64,000 nt of DNA from Epiperipatus broadwayi (taxonomy: Eukaryota; Onychophora; Udeonychophora; Euonychophora; Peripatidae). Location of the stretch: contig JAQFVV010006312.1 in assembly GCA_028023455.1 (NCBI GenBank), forward strand, positions 930,001 to 994,000, written 5' to 3'. This document shows, piece after piece, positions 13,701 to 24,175 of the stretch. The notes beneath the pieces were generated by a model. It did no database searches and was not told where the DNA came from. It was given only the letters and a program-made list of their open reading frames with translations. Each line of letters begins with the position of its first letter. Position 1 is the first letter of the stretch. Made by a program: the position numbers and the translations under genes.

Positions 13701-13980
13701 TTAGAGTCAATATATATATAATTTTAAAAGAATCAAAAGGGCAGGTGTAGGATATAATTATACCTGTGCCACCTGATGGTGATGATGATTGCCTTGAGCA
13801 GGCACAAAACCCTTGGCTGACTAAATATTTTGAAGGATCAATTTGAGAGCCACTGTATATTTTTGTTTCCAATAGCCCCAGTATGTGTGGTTGTGTTGTA
13901 TGTAACCATTTTTTGAGTTCAAAAAGTTTTTTGATGGCATTTAAGCCTCTAATGTGTAGAGATCCAATTTTTATCTTCAT
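10750..13980 (-). pseudogene. LINE-alpha A ORF2: endonuclease, reverse transcriptase, CCHC; frameshifted
   Basis: The N-terminal endonuclease starts at the ATG at 13980 (MKIKIGSLHIRGLN, LGLLETKIYSG). It is broken by a TA slip near 13713 and continues in another frame through YIPPGP, LLGYFNM (family GDFN, the catalytic D replaced by Y) and SDHAAQ. The linker shifts frame near 12955 and again at a poly-A near 12805. The RT spans about 12865-11900: LRPISMGP, the FDSV aspartate motif, IPQGSPLSALLF, and an intact AYMDDV with YMDD codons at 11994-12005. After further lesions near 11945 and 11760, the C-terminal 274 codons (11574-10750) contain CX2CX8HX4C at 11050-11103. Function by family: target-primed reverse transcription. 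Confidence 0.88.
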
Positions 13981-14043
13981 GTTACAGGATAATTTTATAA
14001 CAGGGTATTGATTTTTATTGATTTTTTAAGTCTAAATATTTGT

Positions 14044-15662
14044 TTATATTGCAGTAGATGGATGCTGATACATATTTAAGACTTTGTAGGGTTTATTATC
14101 AGTTTTCTTTTCATTTAATATTGGTTCAGACTCTATACAGGCAATTTGTGATGAAACTGAACAGTTGTCCATTTGTTGTTGGCTTAAATCCATTTCTATT
14201 TCATCATTTTCTAAGTTGTATATGTCTGATGAGTTGTGCTTTTGGTCTGTTTTTTTTTGCCTTTTTGGATTCATGGTTTTTAGGTGGTCTATCTGGCTTT
14301 CTTTTTCCCTCTGGTGTATTCTCTTGAATGGGTGGAAGAGGGGGTTCTATTGCATCCATTATGTTTGATGCAGTTTTGTTTATTATTGTGGTTTGTTTTA
14401 TTATTGGTGTACTTATATCATCTTGATTTTTATTTTCATTATATAGCTGTGTGTGTTTATTTTCTGTTTGTTGATTTTTACTTGGTACACCTTTTGTTTT
14501 ATTGAGATGCTGATCCTGTGATGTAATTACTGCATTTTGGGTTGTGGTTTCTTGAGAGTTATTTTCGTTTGAATCTTGGGTGTCTATGTTAGTTTTTGTG
14601 TTATTATTTTTTTGGTTAGGTTTTGGGATTGGCAATTCTGCTTCGTTATCATTTTTGTTCTTGGGTGTTTGAACCTGTTTTTTTTACGGTTTCTATTATT
14701 GGGTTGTCAATTGATGTAGTGTTATTAGAAATTTTTTTTCATCATCAGTGGGTTGTTCTGGGGAGAGAATTTTGTTTTGTTCACAGTGATTGCCTTTTGT
14801 GTTATCACACTGAGTTGCTAGGTGGCCTCTCTGTCCACAGCCAAAACAATGTGGTTTTAAACCTCTTATGTGAAGAGAGAGTGTTGCTTCTTGTCTGTAA
14901 TTTGTGTTGGGATCATGGGATCATGGCAGCATCTACGTTTTTATGGAGTTTTATTTTAAATTCAAAACAATTACTACATATCAGTATAGATGTGTCTTTT
15001 AAATAAATTGGCTGTAGGGCAATTACTTTTCCAAACGGGTTTATCATTTTTTGAAAATCTTGTAAGTTGTATTTAAGATAAGTATTTTTTAACACTCCAG
15101 TAATAATATTTTTCCGGTTTTCATCTATAATTATGAGTGCATAATTATTGAGTGCTAAAATAGTGGATTGAAAACGTTCTTTTTGCTGCTGACTATAAAA
15201 ATCAATGGTTATATATCGCGAATTTGGATGGTCTGCGATACAAGATATTGTTTCCCATAGTTAATTTTGCATAATTGCTTCATATAATAAAGCTTTTGGG
15301 AAATGATATAATGAGCATTGATTATCTGTTACTGCAAGTACTAGCGATGTTGGTGAAAAAAACCTGCGAAAAGTTTCAAATAACATACGAGGCACCGTAT
15401 CATTGAAATGGTCCGTCACATTTTCAAGCATTTCTTTTGTCCAGATTGTGGCTGGGAGTTGATGTTCCTCTTGAGTATGTAGATCTAGATTTTTTATATC
15501 ATTTGTATTTGTTCTTCAGAAACACGGTATTTGGGTTGGTGCTGTAATATTGCTGTTGCTTTTAAGTATTTTTGCATATGAAATAGGTGATGTTGAAACT
15601 AATGATGTTGTTAATTTCGTATTGGTGTTTAACTTGCTCACGCTTGACTGGGCAGTAGCCAT
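14044..15662 (-). pseudogene. LINE-alpha A ORF1 (nucleic-acid-binding protein), frameshifted
   Basis: The reading begins at the minus-strand ATG at 15662 (MATAQSSVSKLN) and is interrupted by stops or frame changes within about 55 codons and again downstream. The middle part (15095-14913) reads through 'LKNTYLKYNLQDFQKMINPF' and 'FEFKIKLHKN'. A single retroviral-type zinc knuckle, CX2CX4HX4C (CFGCGQRGHLATQC), lies at 14807-14848. The C-terminal third (14635-14044) is rich in N, Q, T, K and E, split over two frames, and includes a basic run (KKAKKNRPK). LINE ORF1 proteins with such knuckles bind element RNA; that role is inferred from the family. The knuckle also survives in degraded form in copy B. 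Confidence 0.75.
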
Positions 15663-15867
15663 GATTTATTATTCTGACTCAAGTCAGTTTTTTTTTTTTA
15701 AAAAAGATATGAATACACACCGATATTTTCTTTAAAAATACTCTATTAATCTATTATGTGATTTGATTTGTTCTGTATTACGTTTGTTTTGCGAATAACA
15801 AGTTGAAACAAAAGAAAAATATAAATACTTACATCGGAGAGCTTAAAGATTGCTTCTTACCTGTTTG

Positions 15868-15868
<1 letters not shown>

Positions 15869-15924
<56 letters not shown>
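15869..15924. repeat. (ATT)n microsatellite at the 5' side of LINE-alpha A
   Basis: About 18 uninterrupted ATT triplets in the same orientation as the long tract at the other end of copy A. It may be the other half of a microsatellite into which the LINE inserted, or part of the 5' UTR. Confidence 0.9.
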
Positions 15925-16902
15925 TGATCTATCTCTTAAATTTAAGATTTATTCTTCTTTGTGGAAAGAAACTAAAGTGGTGTCTAAAAAAGAAAAAAGT
16001 ATTTAGAAGAAAGGTATATAATTAAAGATATATACTTCTTTGTTTTACAGCTAAACTTTTTGACAAGGATTTAATTAAATATTTAGCTACTCATCTTTCC
16101 AAATGAGTTACTAACTATCAGCATAGATATGGTCCAGGAAAATCTGAATTTGATTACGATGAATGATTTCTTAGTATAAAATTTTGATTAGCATAAATAG
16201 TTAAATGTTGTTAACATGGATTTGAGTAAAGCATTTGTCATGATTCGTTATTACTTAAATTTATCACATATGAATTATCTACATATTGTATTGAGCTGTT
16301 TAATTCTTATTTATTAGATAGATCTCAATTTTTTTTTAATGATGAATTGTCTGAATGTATTTACACCCTCTGTGGAGTATTATAAAAGTCATTTTTTTCC
16401 GTTTTTCTTCTGATTTTCTCTGTTTACTGCAAAGTAAAATTATACTTTTATATATTATTGGCATAAAAAAATTTAATTTCTAATTTCTCAGACATGTTAA
16501 ACTTATATGATAACTAATGTAAAACTAACTTTTACTAGAAAATCTAGCAAACATATACTTAATTACACATTACAGAAACAATCATTTTTTCAAGATGATG
16601 TTCATAAAGATTTAAAATAATATATTCTAATAATAGATTATTTAATGTACATGTTTTTTATAATGTAGTTAAAATCCATGAAAGATTAGGACCTATTATT
16701 TGTTTTAATTCAGATTCTATATGTATATGTTATTTATAATGTTAATTATTCCAATACTTCATTATATATGTTCCATGGAATTCTCATACAATCTCCCATA
16801 TTAACATGATCCTGAATGTTAAGCATAAATTCAACAAAACTGATATCACTTTGAAAGAATTCTGTAAATTTAAATGATAATTTATAATGAGAAGTCATAT
16901 AT
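15925..16902. other. AT-rich DNA, nothing recognised
   Basis: No foldback arm and no tandem repeat. A stretch near 16215-16290 could faintly resemble an RT 'DLSKAF' block ('NMDLSKAFVMIRYYL' on the plus strand), followed by 'ELFNSYLLDRSQFFF', a LINE-like order. It is too short and isolated to call an element. Confidence 0.4.
16208..16345 (+). pseudogene. Possible short RT relic
   Basis: Plus-strand reading around 16210-16245 gives 'NMDLSKAFVMI'. That resembles the first catalytic aspartate block of LINE reverse transcriptases (DLSKAFD). It is followed at about 16290-16340 by 'LFNSYLLDRSQFFF', which is in the expected downstream order for jockey/CR1-type RTs. No YADD block was found beyond it. 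Low confidence. Confidence 0.35.
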
Positions 16903-17263
16903 AATGAGTTATTTATATAGCACTATGTTTTAATCTGTAACAATCATTAGAGATCACTCCACTACACATGTGCTGTAAACTAATAAACACTTTTTAAGAA
17001 ATACTCTCCTTTCCAATTACAAGATCCACTCTACCTTTTTAATCTAAACATATATGCATAGGGAAATCTTAAGCATTTGGAAATAAGATTTGCCTATACA
17101 TATACAATTAGGTTTAAAAGATAGAGTGGATTCATTCTATCTTTTCAAGAGACTTTTATCTTGTGTTTGGAAAGAAGAGTATTTCTTAATGTGTATATGT
17201 AGTGGAGCAATCCCTAATGATTATTACAGATTAAAACATTGCACTATATAAATAAATAATTTA
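16903..17263. mobile_element. Foldback element FB3, palindromic copy
   Basis: Left arm 16903-17075 and right arm 17080-17263 are inverted copies. Outer landmarks are 'TTATTTATATAGCACTATG' against 'CATTGCACTATATAAATAA', and 'CACTCCACTACACATG' against 'TGTAGTGGAGCAATC'. Inner landmarks are 'AAGAAATACTCTCCTTTCC' against 'GGAAAGAAGAGTATTTCTT'. No coding capacity, and no target duplication fixed. Confidence 0.7.
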
Positions 17264-17373
17264 TTATATATATGTTCAATATTATATCTAATATTGATGT
17301 GCCTGTAAATTGTTAAAATTTTGCAGACGTCAATATGATCAATTAATATCTTCATGCTAGCATTTCCAAATAC

Positions 17374-17532
17374 TTAAGATTTGCCTATACATATATATTT
17401 AAGTTAAAAAGGTAGTGTGGAGTCATTCTAGCTTTTTAAAAGATTTTAACTTGTGTTTGGAAAGGAGAGTATTTATTAAAAAGTGCTTATTAGTTTAAAA
17501 CACGTGTAGTGGAATGATCCCTAATGATTGTT
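17374..17532. repeat. Extra single arm of FB3
   Basis: Direct repeat of the FB3 right arm: 'AAGATTTGCCTATACATATA', 'TTTGGAAAGGAGAGTATTT', 'GTGTAGTGGAATGATCCCTA'. No opposing arm of its own lies next to it. About 110 bp of unrelated sequence separates it from the palindromic copy. Confidence 0.65.
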
Positions 17533-20185
17533 AATGAGAAGACTTGTAAATAGCATGTTAAATGCTGCAAAAAATGGTGAAAATGTGAAATAAATATTTC
17601 TGACTTGCAAATAAAGTTACTATAAAAAATCCCGAAACTAAATAATAAAAATAAAGAAATATTCTATATATCTTGTTTAAAATATCAATACTAATTAAAG
17701 TGCAGTACTTTTATAACAAATATTTTAATAATATTAATATTTTTAATTAATCAAGTAAATATTTAACATTTTTCTTATTGAAGTACAAGGACAATTAGAT
17801 GTACAGTATTTTAGTCTATTATTCGTACTGCATGTTTGTACCTTAATAGCCATTAAAATTATTATTATTATCATCATCATCATCATTATTAGAAGATCTT
17901 CAGCTGAAAAAATAAATGTCAAGAATTATTTTTATTTCAATCACTCCATTCTATTTTGAACATAACTTTTGATGTTATTTTCTCATTAAAAATTTTTAAA
18001 TTTTTTTATTATCTTAATAAAGGTACTATAAAAATTTCATTAAAGTATTTTAATTTTCTAAAAATAATTAGTAAAATAATGATCAGTGATATGTTTGTTA
18101 GCTTTCTGGATGTGATATATAACAGAAAGACATCTTTATTGGAATGGACTTGTAAAAATTGAACCGTAATCCCCCCCCTCCCCCCAAAAAAAAATTATGA
18201 TAAAACTAAGCATTATTTTCATGGATAAGACCGGCTCTATTGTGGTCTAAAAATTATCTCAAAGAAAATATTTAGAAACACAATACTGGTCGACTGGAGA
18301 TATACAATAGAGGGCTACAATTAAACAAGATGTTGAAGACTTTGAAAAAGCAAAGCAACTCAAAATATTAAAAGACAGACTAAAGGACTATGTAAAATGT
18401 GTGGAGGTATTTGAGATTTAAAAAATAGTTTAGATTCCTTTATACTGTTTAATTTTTTATTCTTAGGTTTTTAATTTTTTCTCTTGAAATTACAATGAAC
18501 AAAAATACTCATTTATTAATAGCTGACAATGATGATGAATACCTTAATCTCAGCATTTTCAGTTTTATAACTTAACCCCTTCCTATAGTAATGTTTCTTT
18601 ACAAATAACGTTGACATTTTCTGACTAAGATTTGGAAGCTATAGTATTAATATTTTTTAGTAGACTACTTTATTTCAATTTATGTTAGAATAATTTTAGC
18701 ATTTTATAAAATTGTGATCGTAATTAGTAAGTATTGCATTTTAAAATTGTTGTGATATAATTAACTTTTATCTGGCTAACTGGAAGCCTGTATTTAAAAT
18801 TTGTATGATTTGAACATTATAATTATCAGAAAAATCAATTATAAATATATTTATATATTTCAACTATCTGAACTAACATTTATTTCCCAAACATTTTCTT
18901 TTCTTGTTTATATATAAAAAAATACATTTTATTGTATTTTATGTTGTATTTTATAGTATGGTTCATTTTTTAATAATATTTTTACCCACTTTTCACAAAT
19001 TTTTGATTACTTTTTTTATACAAAATAGAATTACAGTTCTATGATGTCAGCTTCTGAATTTGTAAATATCTGATTTTTATTGAAGAATCTTTTATTAGAA
19101 GTATGAACAAGTTTTTTCAGTGATTAATTGTTGTTAGGCAAGATCTGACTCTTTTTGTTGAGCATGTTTTGATGATAATTTTTTTCTTTCAATTAAATAT
19201 AATTTGTATATCCTGTTACTTTTCTCATAGTCATCCTGATACCATAGTTTGACACTTATCTGGAAAACTGAGAGATAGCTTGAAATAATAATTCAATGGA
19301 ATTGGGAACATTCAATCTAGAGTCATTTCAGATTTCAACTGTATTTTTAAACTCACTTTACAGTAATCCTGTATTTTTTACTTTCAAATTATATCCCTAC
19401 CACATCTTTTTGCCTTATATTTAAAGTAAAAATTAATTTTCTTTTTTAATATTATTATATCTGGTGGTAGCATTTGTATTATTTGTTTATTAGATATTAT
19501 CCACATTTCCATAGCTCTCTCATTGTTTTGTTATTAATTTTTATTATTTTTGCCAATACTATTATGGTTAGCTTTTTCCTAAATTTGCATTACTAGTTTT
19601 TTCTCTGTATTTTTTTTACCATTATCTAGCTAATTATACTTTTAAATCCTACTTAACTTCTTTCCCTTATATCATCTGCTTGTATGTGCTATTTTTTAAC
19701 TAGAATTTTCTCTCTTCTTTATATAATGATCCACTTTGAATATAATATCTTTTTTCATTCTTTTTAAAATAAGTAAATTTAAAGTTCAATTTCTCTTTTC
19801 TTCTTATTTACTTTTTAGCATTCATTATTTTTTGAATGATAGGTTTATTTTTAATGAGTTAATAAAATAAATAACATTCTTTTGAGAAAGTGTAGGTATA
19901 TTTAATCATTTAAAAAAAATTTAAATGTCCTGTGTGATTTAGCACAGAAATATTAATTCCAGGGTTAAGTTTCTGGATTAATCTAGCACTTTTGATACTT
20001 AAACATCACATGATCCATATAAATAATCATTTGATTGTTTAATAATATTATATATAATAATTCATTTATATTTACAATTAAATGTGCATTAAAATTTTCT
20101 ATTTGATTATAATATTATAATTTTATATATATTGGTTAACTTTTCATATACCATTGTAATTGATATAAGTGCTAAAAACACTGAA
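17533..20185. other. AT-rich DNA with one short microsatellite; no gene recognised
   Basis: Contains a short ATT/ATC microsatellite near 17858-17890 and a CCCCCCCC/AAAAAAAAA junction near 18170-18195. The open frame 17956-18162 (plus) is composed of AT-driven I, F, K and N and has no recognisable domain. No arm of the foldback families was seen. Confidence 0.55.
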
Positions 20186-20850
20186 TAGGAAATGTTAAAC
20201 CATTAAACATCACATGATCACTATCTCTTATACTAGCACATAATTGTTATTAAACAAGGTAAAACTCTCTCCATACAGTAGTGCCACCCTGTGCCAACCA
20301 AAGTAATCAATGGATTGATTATTCTGGTTGGCACAGGGTGGACTGTATAAAGAGAGTTTTGTCTTGTTTAATAACAATTATGTACTAGTATGAAAGATAG
20401 TGATCATGTGATGTTTAGTGGTTTAACACCAACCCTGCCGAATAGGATAGTGGTGGCTATGGTTGTTAAAGAGTCAAAGACACCAAAATGTATGGGTGCT
20501 GAACTGAGTTCAGACCCATATGACTATATAAGCTATTGAGATAAGATTGAAAATATTATTGTGTTTTCAATTTCATTCTCATAGTTTTGTAGTTAAGTAG
20601 AGATAAAAGGTGGCTGCTGGAGGGTTGCATTAGATCCTAAGATCTAGGTGAAGATCTAGGTGTAGTACTCTCAGATCCAAGGCTCCTCACTAACAAAGTC
20701 ACAAGCCAAAAACTAGTCTGGGAATATTGGATGAGTAGGCACTAGATAGGAATTTTATGCACAAGCCTTCTGGCATCCATTGATTACTCTGGTTGGCACA
20801 GGATGGCACTACTGTGTGGAGAGAGTTTTGCCTTGAGTAAGAAATGCTTA
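20186..20850. mobile_element. Foldback element FB2, copy 2
   Basis: A tight hairpin (arms about 20186-20312 and 20316-20432) carries 'ACATCACATGATCACTATCT' against 'AGATAGTGATCATGTGATGT', and 'TGCCACCCTGTGCCAACCA' against 'TGGTTGGCACAGGGTGGA'. A body follows (20433-20850) containing 'GATCCTAAGATCTAGGTG', 'GATGAGTAGGCACTAGATAG' and a terminal block. In that block, GGTTGGCACAG and 'GAGAGAGTTTTGCCTTG' repeat the end sequence in the right-arm orientation. The body matches the 3505-3830 arm of copy 1. No ORF. Confidence 0.7.
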
Positions 20851-20899
20851 AAATAGCCATTTTATTATACTATCAGGATTAAGATATTGAAAGTTGCTC

Positions 20900-21020
20900 A
20901 TAGTAATCTAGACCAACTGATGATTGCTGGTTTAGCATGAAATACATATATTAGTGATTATTTATCTTTTCAACATGTGTGTGATCATGTGGGTGAGCAA
21001 TATGAGATGGCAATGAGAGT
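20900..21020. repeat. FB1 right-arm fragment
   Basis: Contains 'TGCTGGTTTAGCATGAAATA', 'CATATATTAGTGATTATTTA' and 'CATGTGTGTGATCATGTG' in the order seen in complete FB1 copies at 48741 and 9547. The outer end with GTTCAAATC is missing and the left arm is absent. Confidence 0.65.
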
Positions 21021-24000
21021 GCTGGGTCATCATTCATTTACTATCAAATGTGAATTAAATTACCTAAAAAGTGTTTTTTGAAAGATATACTAATCTAATA
21101 GTAATATCCATCAAGGAATACACAATTTATTGCCTAAACTCTCCAAATCTAGTATTGCATCATGGCCATTAATAAAATTCAAAAGGCAATTTTTTAATAT
21201 CAGTTTTCTATTGATATATTTAAAAATTTTAATAATAAAAAATACAAATTAGACTTCACAGTAAATCCAAAATCGTGAAAACTGCTCTCACTTGATGATC
21301 TGCATATCTAGAAATAAAAAATGGTCTAAAAATAGCCTTTTCAATGTGTCTAATTTGATTATCATACTTGGTAGAATACATTAAAACATATTGAAATAAA
21401 GTCCAAAAATTTTCTTTCTTAAAACATATGAATAAAAAGACATCGAGAAAGGCAAGTAATCTCCAAAACGCATTCGATGTTGAATTCGCACTCTTCATGA
21501 AGTAAGTTACAATCTTCTATCAATATTTGTTTACTATTTACTAATATCAAAATATTACAATTTGATCTGTAAGTGTCAAATGTATTTATTTAAAATAGAT
21601 AGTCTCAAAAATATAAATGCAGGAAATTTGTCAGTTGTAAATAAAATTGCAGAATTTCTCTTATATCTCAATCATATAATAAATCAAGTTATAAATTTTT
21701 TTAATATCTCAATTATATAGTAGATTGCTTGCTTCAGGCCAGTGATGTATATAATTTACAAGAGTATAATGTACTTTATATTTATTTTCCTTCAAGAATA
21801 TAGTAAACAAAAATTCAATTTCTCATATGCATCTATCTTAATTTTAAGTTATTAAGCATTAATGATTATAAGATTCCGCATTACTTTCATTCTTTTAACA
21901 CACTTCATTGTATATCATAGTTTTAAAGCTGCATTATTTAAAATTACAAAGATGGATTTACTTGAAAAAAAATCATTTAATCATAAAAATCTAACATAAA
22001 TCTATCTTACCCCCCCCCTCCTTCCAACCTATGTTTAAATTACGTTATCTGATTATTGCTTAATAATTACTCGCAATGATAAAATGATTCGGTAGCTTAG
22101 GTGTAACTCAGTTTTACGAACATTAATTTAATTTAATTTTTTTTTACGTTTCAGTTAATGTTATTACATGGTCAAATCGTCATTCTATAAATTAGAATAA
22201 TGGATGAACCGCTAAATACATTCTGAAAATAATCAAACATATGTTTAAAATAAAGTTATTAAAATTTAGATTTTTTTTTTTTTTTTTGCGTGTCTGTGAA
22301 ATAAAAGCAGATTCAGATAAAATTATTAGATTTTAATTATGAAGCTATTTTTCTTTACTAAATAAGTCGTGTGAATTTTATTCATAAAGATAAGGATAAT
22401 CCGTATAAAAAATAGTGATTGAATATTATAAGTACATGTGCGAATAAAATTAATGTTAAGTATATATATAACACTTTTAAACCATATACTTTTTCGATAT
22501 AATGTAACACATAAATGAATTTAAAAAGTTTTTTTTTTTTTTTTGCCATATTTTAAGTTTAAATATATTAAATGTTTTGTTTTTAGTATTGATCCAGAAA
22601 TAAGTTTACAGTTAAGAGAAAATAAACCCTTGAGATCTTAAAAACCAATCAGGGCAAATTCCTAATGTTTACTCCATATGTTTTATTTGCAACTATAATT
22701 ATTATATGATTATTTACATTGTAAACGAAAACGGATGGGTTAATCACTCTGAGTTTAAGATAAAGCATGTTTTTTTCTTCTCAATTGCTTAATAGTTCTT
22801 AATTGAAATATTGTTTTCTTTTTAAAGACAAAAAATAAATTATGGTCCCTTTTCCTAAGATCTTAGTTAAATTATCAGATAAGTCAAAGGTTGACAGCTG
22901 AACATAGAGGGTGCTAGAATCCCTTAATGGTGGATCCAGGTTACCATTCAATGATGACTCTTTATTTAGGTATCTATAACTGAGATCATTTTCAAGTGAA
23001 GTAATTGAAAAAGAACTTTATAATATTAAACAGGAGGATGTTGTTGAATTTTGTGAGGTTAGAAGAAGAAATAAAAAGATAGTTGATTTGAAAAGTAGAT
23101 ATGTATTTTACTATAAAACAGCAAATACTGTAAACACAAATGGAATGGAATTCATTAAAAAATAAAAAGTGAAAAAACAACATTGAGAATGTTAATGGGA
23201 TATCAAAAGCAAGGCAAGATTAGTTACTCAAACTACTGAAAAGTACCAAATGTAAATAGTTCAGTAATTGCTTTTAAAAAAATTACTGTCTATAAATACA
23301 AAGAATATTGCAAATGATACGTAATGTGCATAAATTTAATTTCAAATGCAAAACAACAGTGACCTTGTTTTAAAAAATTGTCAGTTTATAAATTTAAATA
23401 CAAAAGAAACATGGCAAAATATCTGATTACTGAAACAGAATATTTACCCTGTCATATCCTTTTCACCTACTTACATCATACCACCTCTCTGCTCCAGATT
23501 TAAATCCTACAATCACCTTAATTAAAAGACATGTATATGGTTATATGGGTATGATCATGTATGTGTACATTTATGCCAGTAATATAACCAACATATATAG
23601 ATTACAGTGACAGTTTTATCAAAATTGCTGTACAATTTATCCAAACATTACAGAATAAAAACAGCCCGGTAATGTTATATCTATTTGTTTTTCACTAGCA
23701 ACAGTGCCATCAGGCAGTGTGGATCAACAGACCATGTATTACCCATGCATACATAGGTGAATTGTACATATGACCATGACACATATATATTAGATGTATT
23801 TTGTTTTTAGCATTTGTTATATTTTAAAACTGGTCATTTCTAAAAACTTATTTCAAAAATAAATTTATAAAAAATATTACACAATTCAAATCTATTTTAA
23901 GATGGTATAATGAGTAATATTAAAAGTTGTTGAGACAATAGATATTTGACAAAATATACTTTGTCTCATAAATAAAATTTAACCAGCCATGTCAATTGCT

Positions 24001-24084
24001 AAAATCTTGTGGGAATATAAATGACTAAATCTTAGAAAACATCATATTCAAGGAATAATACAAAAGGCAGGAGTTAAAACAGGC
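21021..24084. other. AT-rich DNA, no gene recognised
   Basis: An 80-codon minus-strand open frame (21498-21256) is less biased than most here but matches no family I recognise, and has no exon-like context. Poly-C/poly-T and poly-T tracts occur near 22010, 22270 and 22530. No RT motifs or foldback arms were noted. Confidence 0.5.
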
Positions 24085-24175
24085 AAAACTCACTATATGT
24101 ATTGCCACACACAGAAAGCCAGAATAATCAATGGATTATAAGCAAGCATAAGAAATGGTGGTCATGTGATGTTTA
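24085..24175. repeat. FB2 deletion derivative
   Basis: A compressed copy of the FB2 hairpin. It has 'GGCAAAACTCACTATATGTA', a stretch related to GCCAGAATAATCAATGGAT, and then 'AAGAAATGGTGGTCATGTGA' with TGTTT directly after. Most of both arms is gone. Confidence 0.55.

Larger units (their letters stand above)
10501..15868 (-). mobile_element. LINE-alpha copy A, near full-length non-LTR retrotransposon
   Basis: Minus-strand element of about 5.4 kb in the order ORF1 (15662 to about 14044), a spacer of some 60 bp, ORF2 (13980 to 10750), a 3' UTR of about 250 bp, and a trinucleotide tail. ORF2 has an APE-type endonuclease, RT and a C-terminal CCHC. A CCHC ORF1 with this ORF2 layout, and an RT with a PQGSPLS block and YMDD, resembles L1/Tx1-group LINEs, but the clade assignment is tentative. 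Several frameshifts make it inactive as read. (ATT)n lies on both sides (10248-10453 and 15869-15924). Four decayed relatives occur in the window (B-E). The 5' boundary is inferred from the start of the ATT tract. Confidence 0.85.

Noticed and set aside
12320-14368. Plus-strand open frames across LINE-alpha A
   Set aside because: They are antisense to clearly recognisable ORF1/ORF2 motifs and show no domains.
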